Translations under genes and position numbers: made by a program
From: Sinorhizobium sp.
GTDB lineage: Bacteria > Pseudomonadota > Alphaproteobacteria > Rhizobiales > Rhizobiaceae
DNA length: 6,081 nt
Assembly: GCA_031178305.1 (NCBI GenBank)
Contig: JAPSJG010000251.1
Location: 1-6,081 of the forward strand
Direction of reading: 5' to 3'
Part shown: piece by piece, positions 5,933 to 6,081 of the stretch
Position numbering within the stretch: the first letter of the stretch is position 1
Layout of the letters: the number at the start of each line of letters is the position of its first letter
Notes under the pieces: generated by a model
Told to the model about the DNA's origin: nothing
The model's database searches: none
What the model saw: only the letters and a program-made list of their open reading frames with translations

Positions 5933-6081
5933 ATGATCGTCAAAACACTTCTGGCCGCGATCGTGGCCGGGCTGATCGCCGGCGTCTTCATGACCGCCGC
6001 CCAGGAACTGCGCGTCACGCCGCTGATTCTGCATGCGGAGGAATATGAGGGTGAGGCGCCGGCCACCGAACAGCCTGCGGC
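5933..6081 (+). CDS. cbtA: CbtA, large membrane subunit of predicted cobalt transporter (partial, 5' end)
   Basis: The first 49 residues are present and the gene runs off the window. The start MIVKTLLAAIVAGLIAGVFM is an N-terminal membrane helix (about residues 4-22). AAQELRVTPLILHAEEYEG follows, matching the CbtA N-terminus as I know it, with a conserved helix then a PLI-x-x-AE-x-YE segment. CbtA proteins are multi-helix membrane proteins encoded next to CbtB under B12 riboswitches and are predicted to import cobalt for cobalamin synthesis; transport is a family-level prediction. The ATG at 5933-5935 has GAGGA at 5919-5923. The gene is separated from cbtB by 266 bp of palindromic repeats, far more than the short gap usual for this pair, but it has no obvious riboswitch of its own. 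Confidence 0.88.
   Translation, partial: MIVKTLLAAIVAGLIAGVFMTAAQELRVTPLILHAEEYEGEAPATEQPA

Noticed and set aside
5527..6066. Leftward open frame across cbtB, the repeats and cbtA
   Set aside because: It covers palindromic repeats and the antisense of two recognisable genes, and its composition is arginine- and serine-rich with no motif.

Overview
The window has high-GC, alphaproteobacterial codon use and looks like a chromosomal segment from the Rhizobiales, most likely a Sinorhizobium/Ensifer relative. The grounds are protein style, rhizobial-type intergenic mosaic palindromes (RIME-like) at two places, and the cobalamin-riboswitch/cbtBA arrangement. The genus is inferred from recognition, not from a search.

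Layout from left to right. Positions 1-46 look like the 3' tail of a rightward gene. A RIME-like element with two hairpins (81-193) separates it from a leftward, 562-residue membrane-anchored alpha/beta-hydrolase of unknown substrate (203-1891). Upstream of that, on the same strand, is an MscS-family mechanosensitive channel gene (2007-2868). It is broken: the N-terminal membrane part and the C-terminal cytoplasmic part are recognisable but lie in different frames, and the pore helix and most of the beta domain are missing. A 348-bp divergent intergenic region follows, with a palindrome beside the channel gene's ribosome-binding site. Next is a rightward PLP-dependent cystathionine gamma-synthase/lyase-family enzyme (3217-4500). 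It converges tail to tail, 10 bp apart, with a small four-helix DUF1772/anthrone-oxygenase-like membrane protein (4511-4987, leftward).

The right end is a cobalt-uptake locus. A candidate promoter (5163-5191) leads into a cobalamin riboswitch (about 5198-5439), then cbtB (5490-5666) and the start of cbtA (5933 to the window edge). CbtA and CbtB are membrane components of a predicted cobalt transporter, and the B12-sensing leader would turn them down when adenosylcobalamin is plentiful. Unusually, 266 bp of stacked palindromes separate cbtB from cbtA.

Most of the window is ordinary core or accessory metabolism and transport. I see no phage, IS, CRISPR, toxin-antitoxin or defence system. The points most worth a second look are the gutted MscS gene, the palindromic mosaic splitting cbtB from cbtA, the possible switching hairpin at the 3' edge of the riboswitch, and a cystathionine-family enzyme whose diagnostic residues fit no single classical subfamily.
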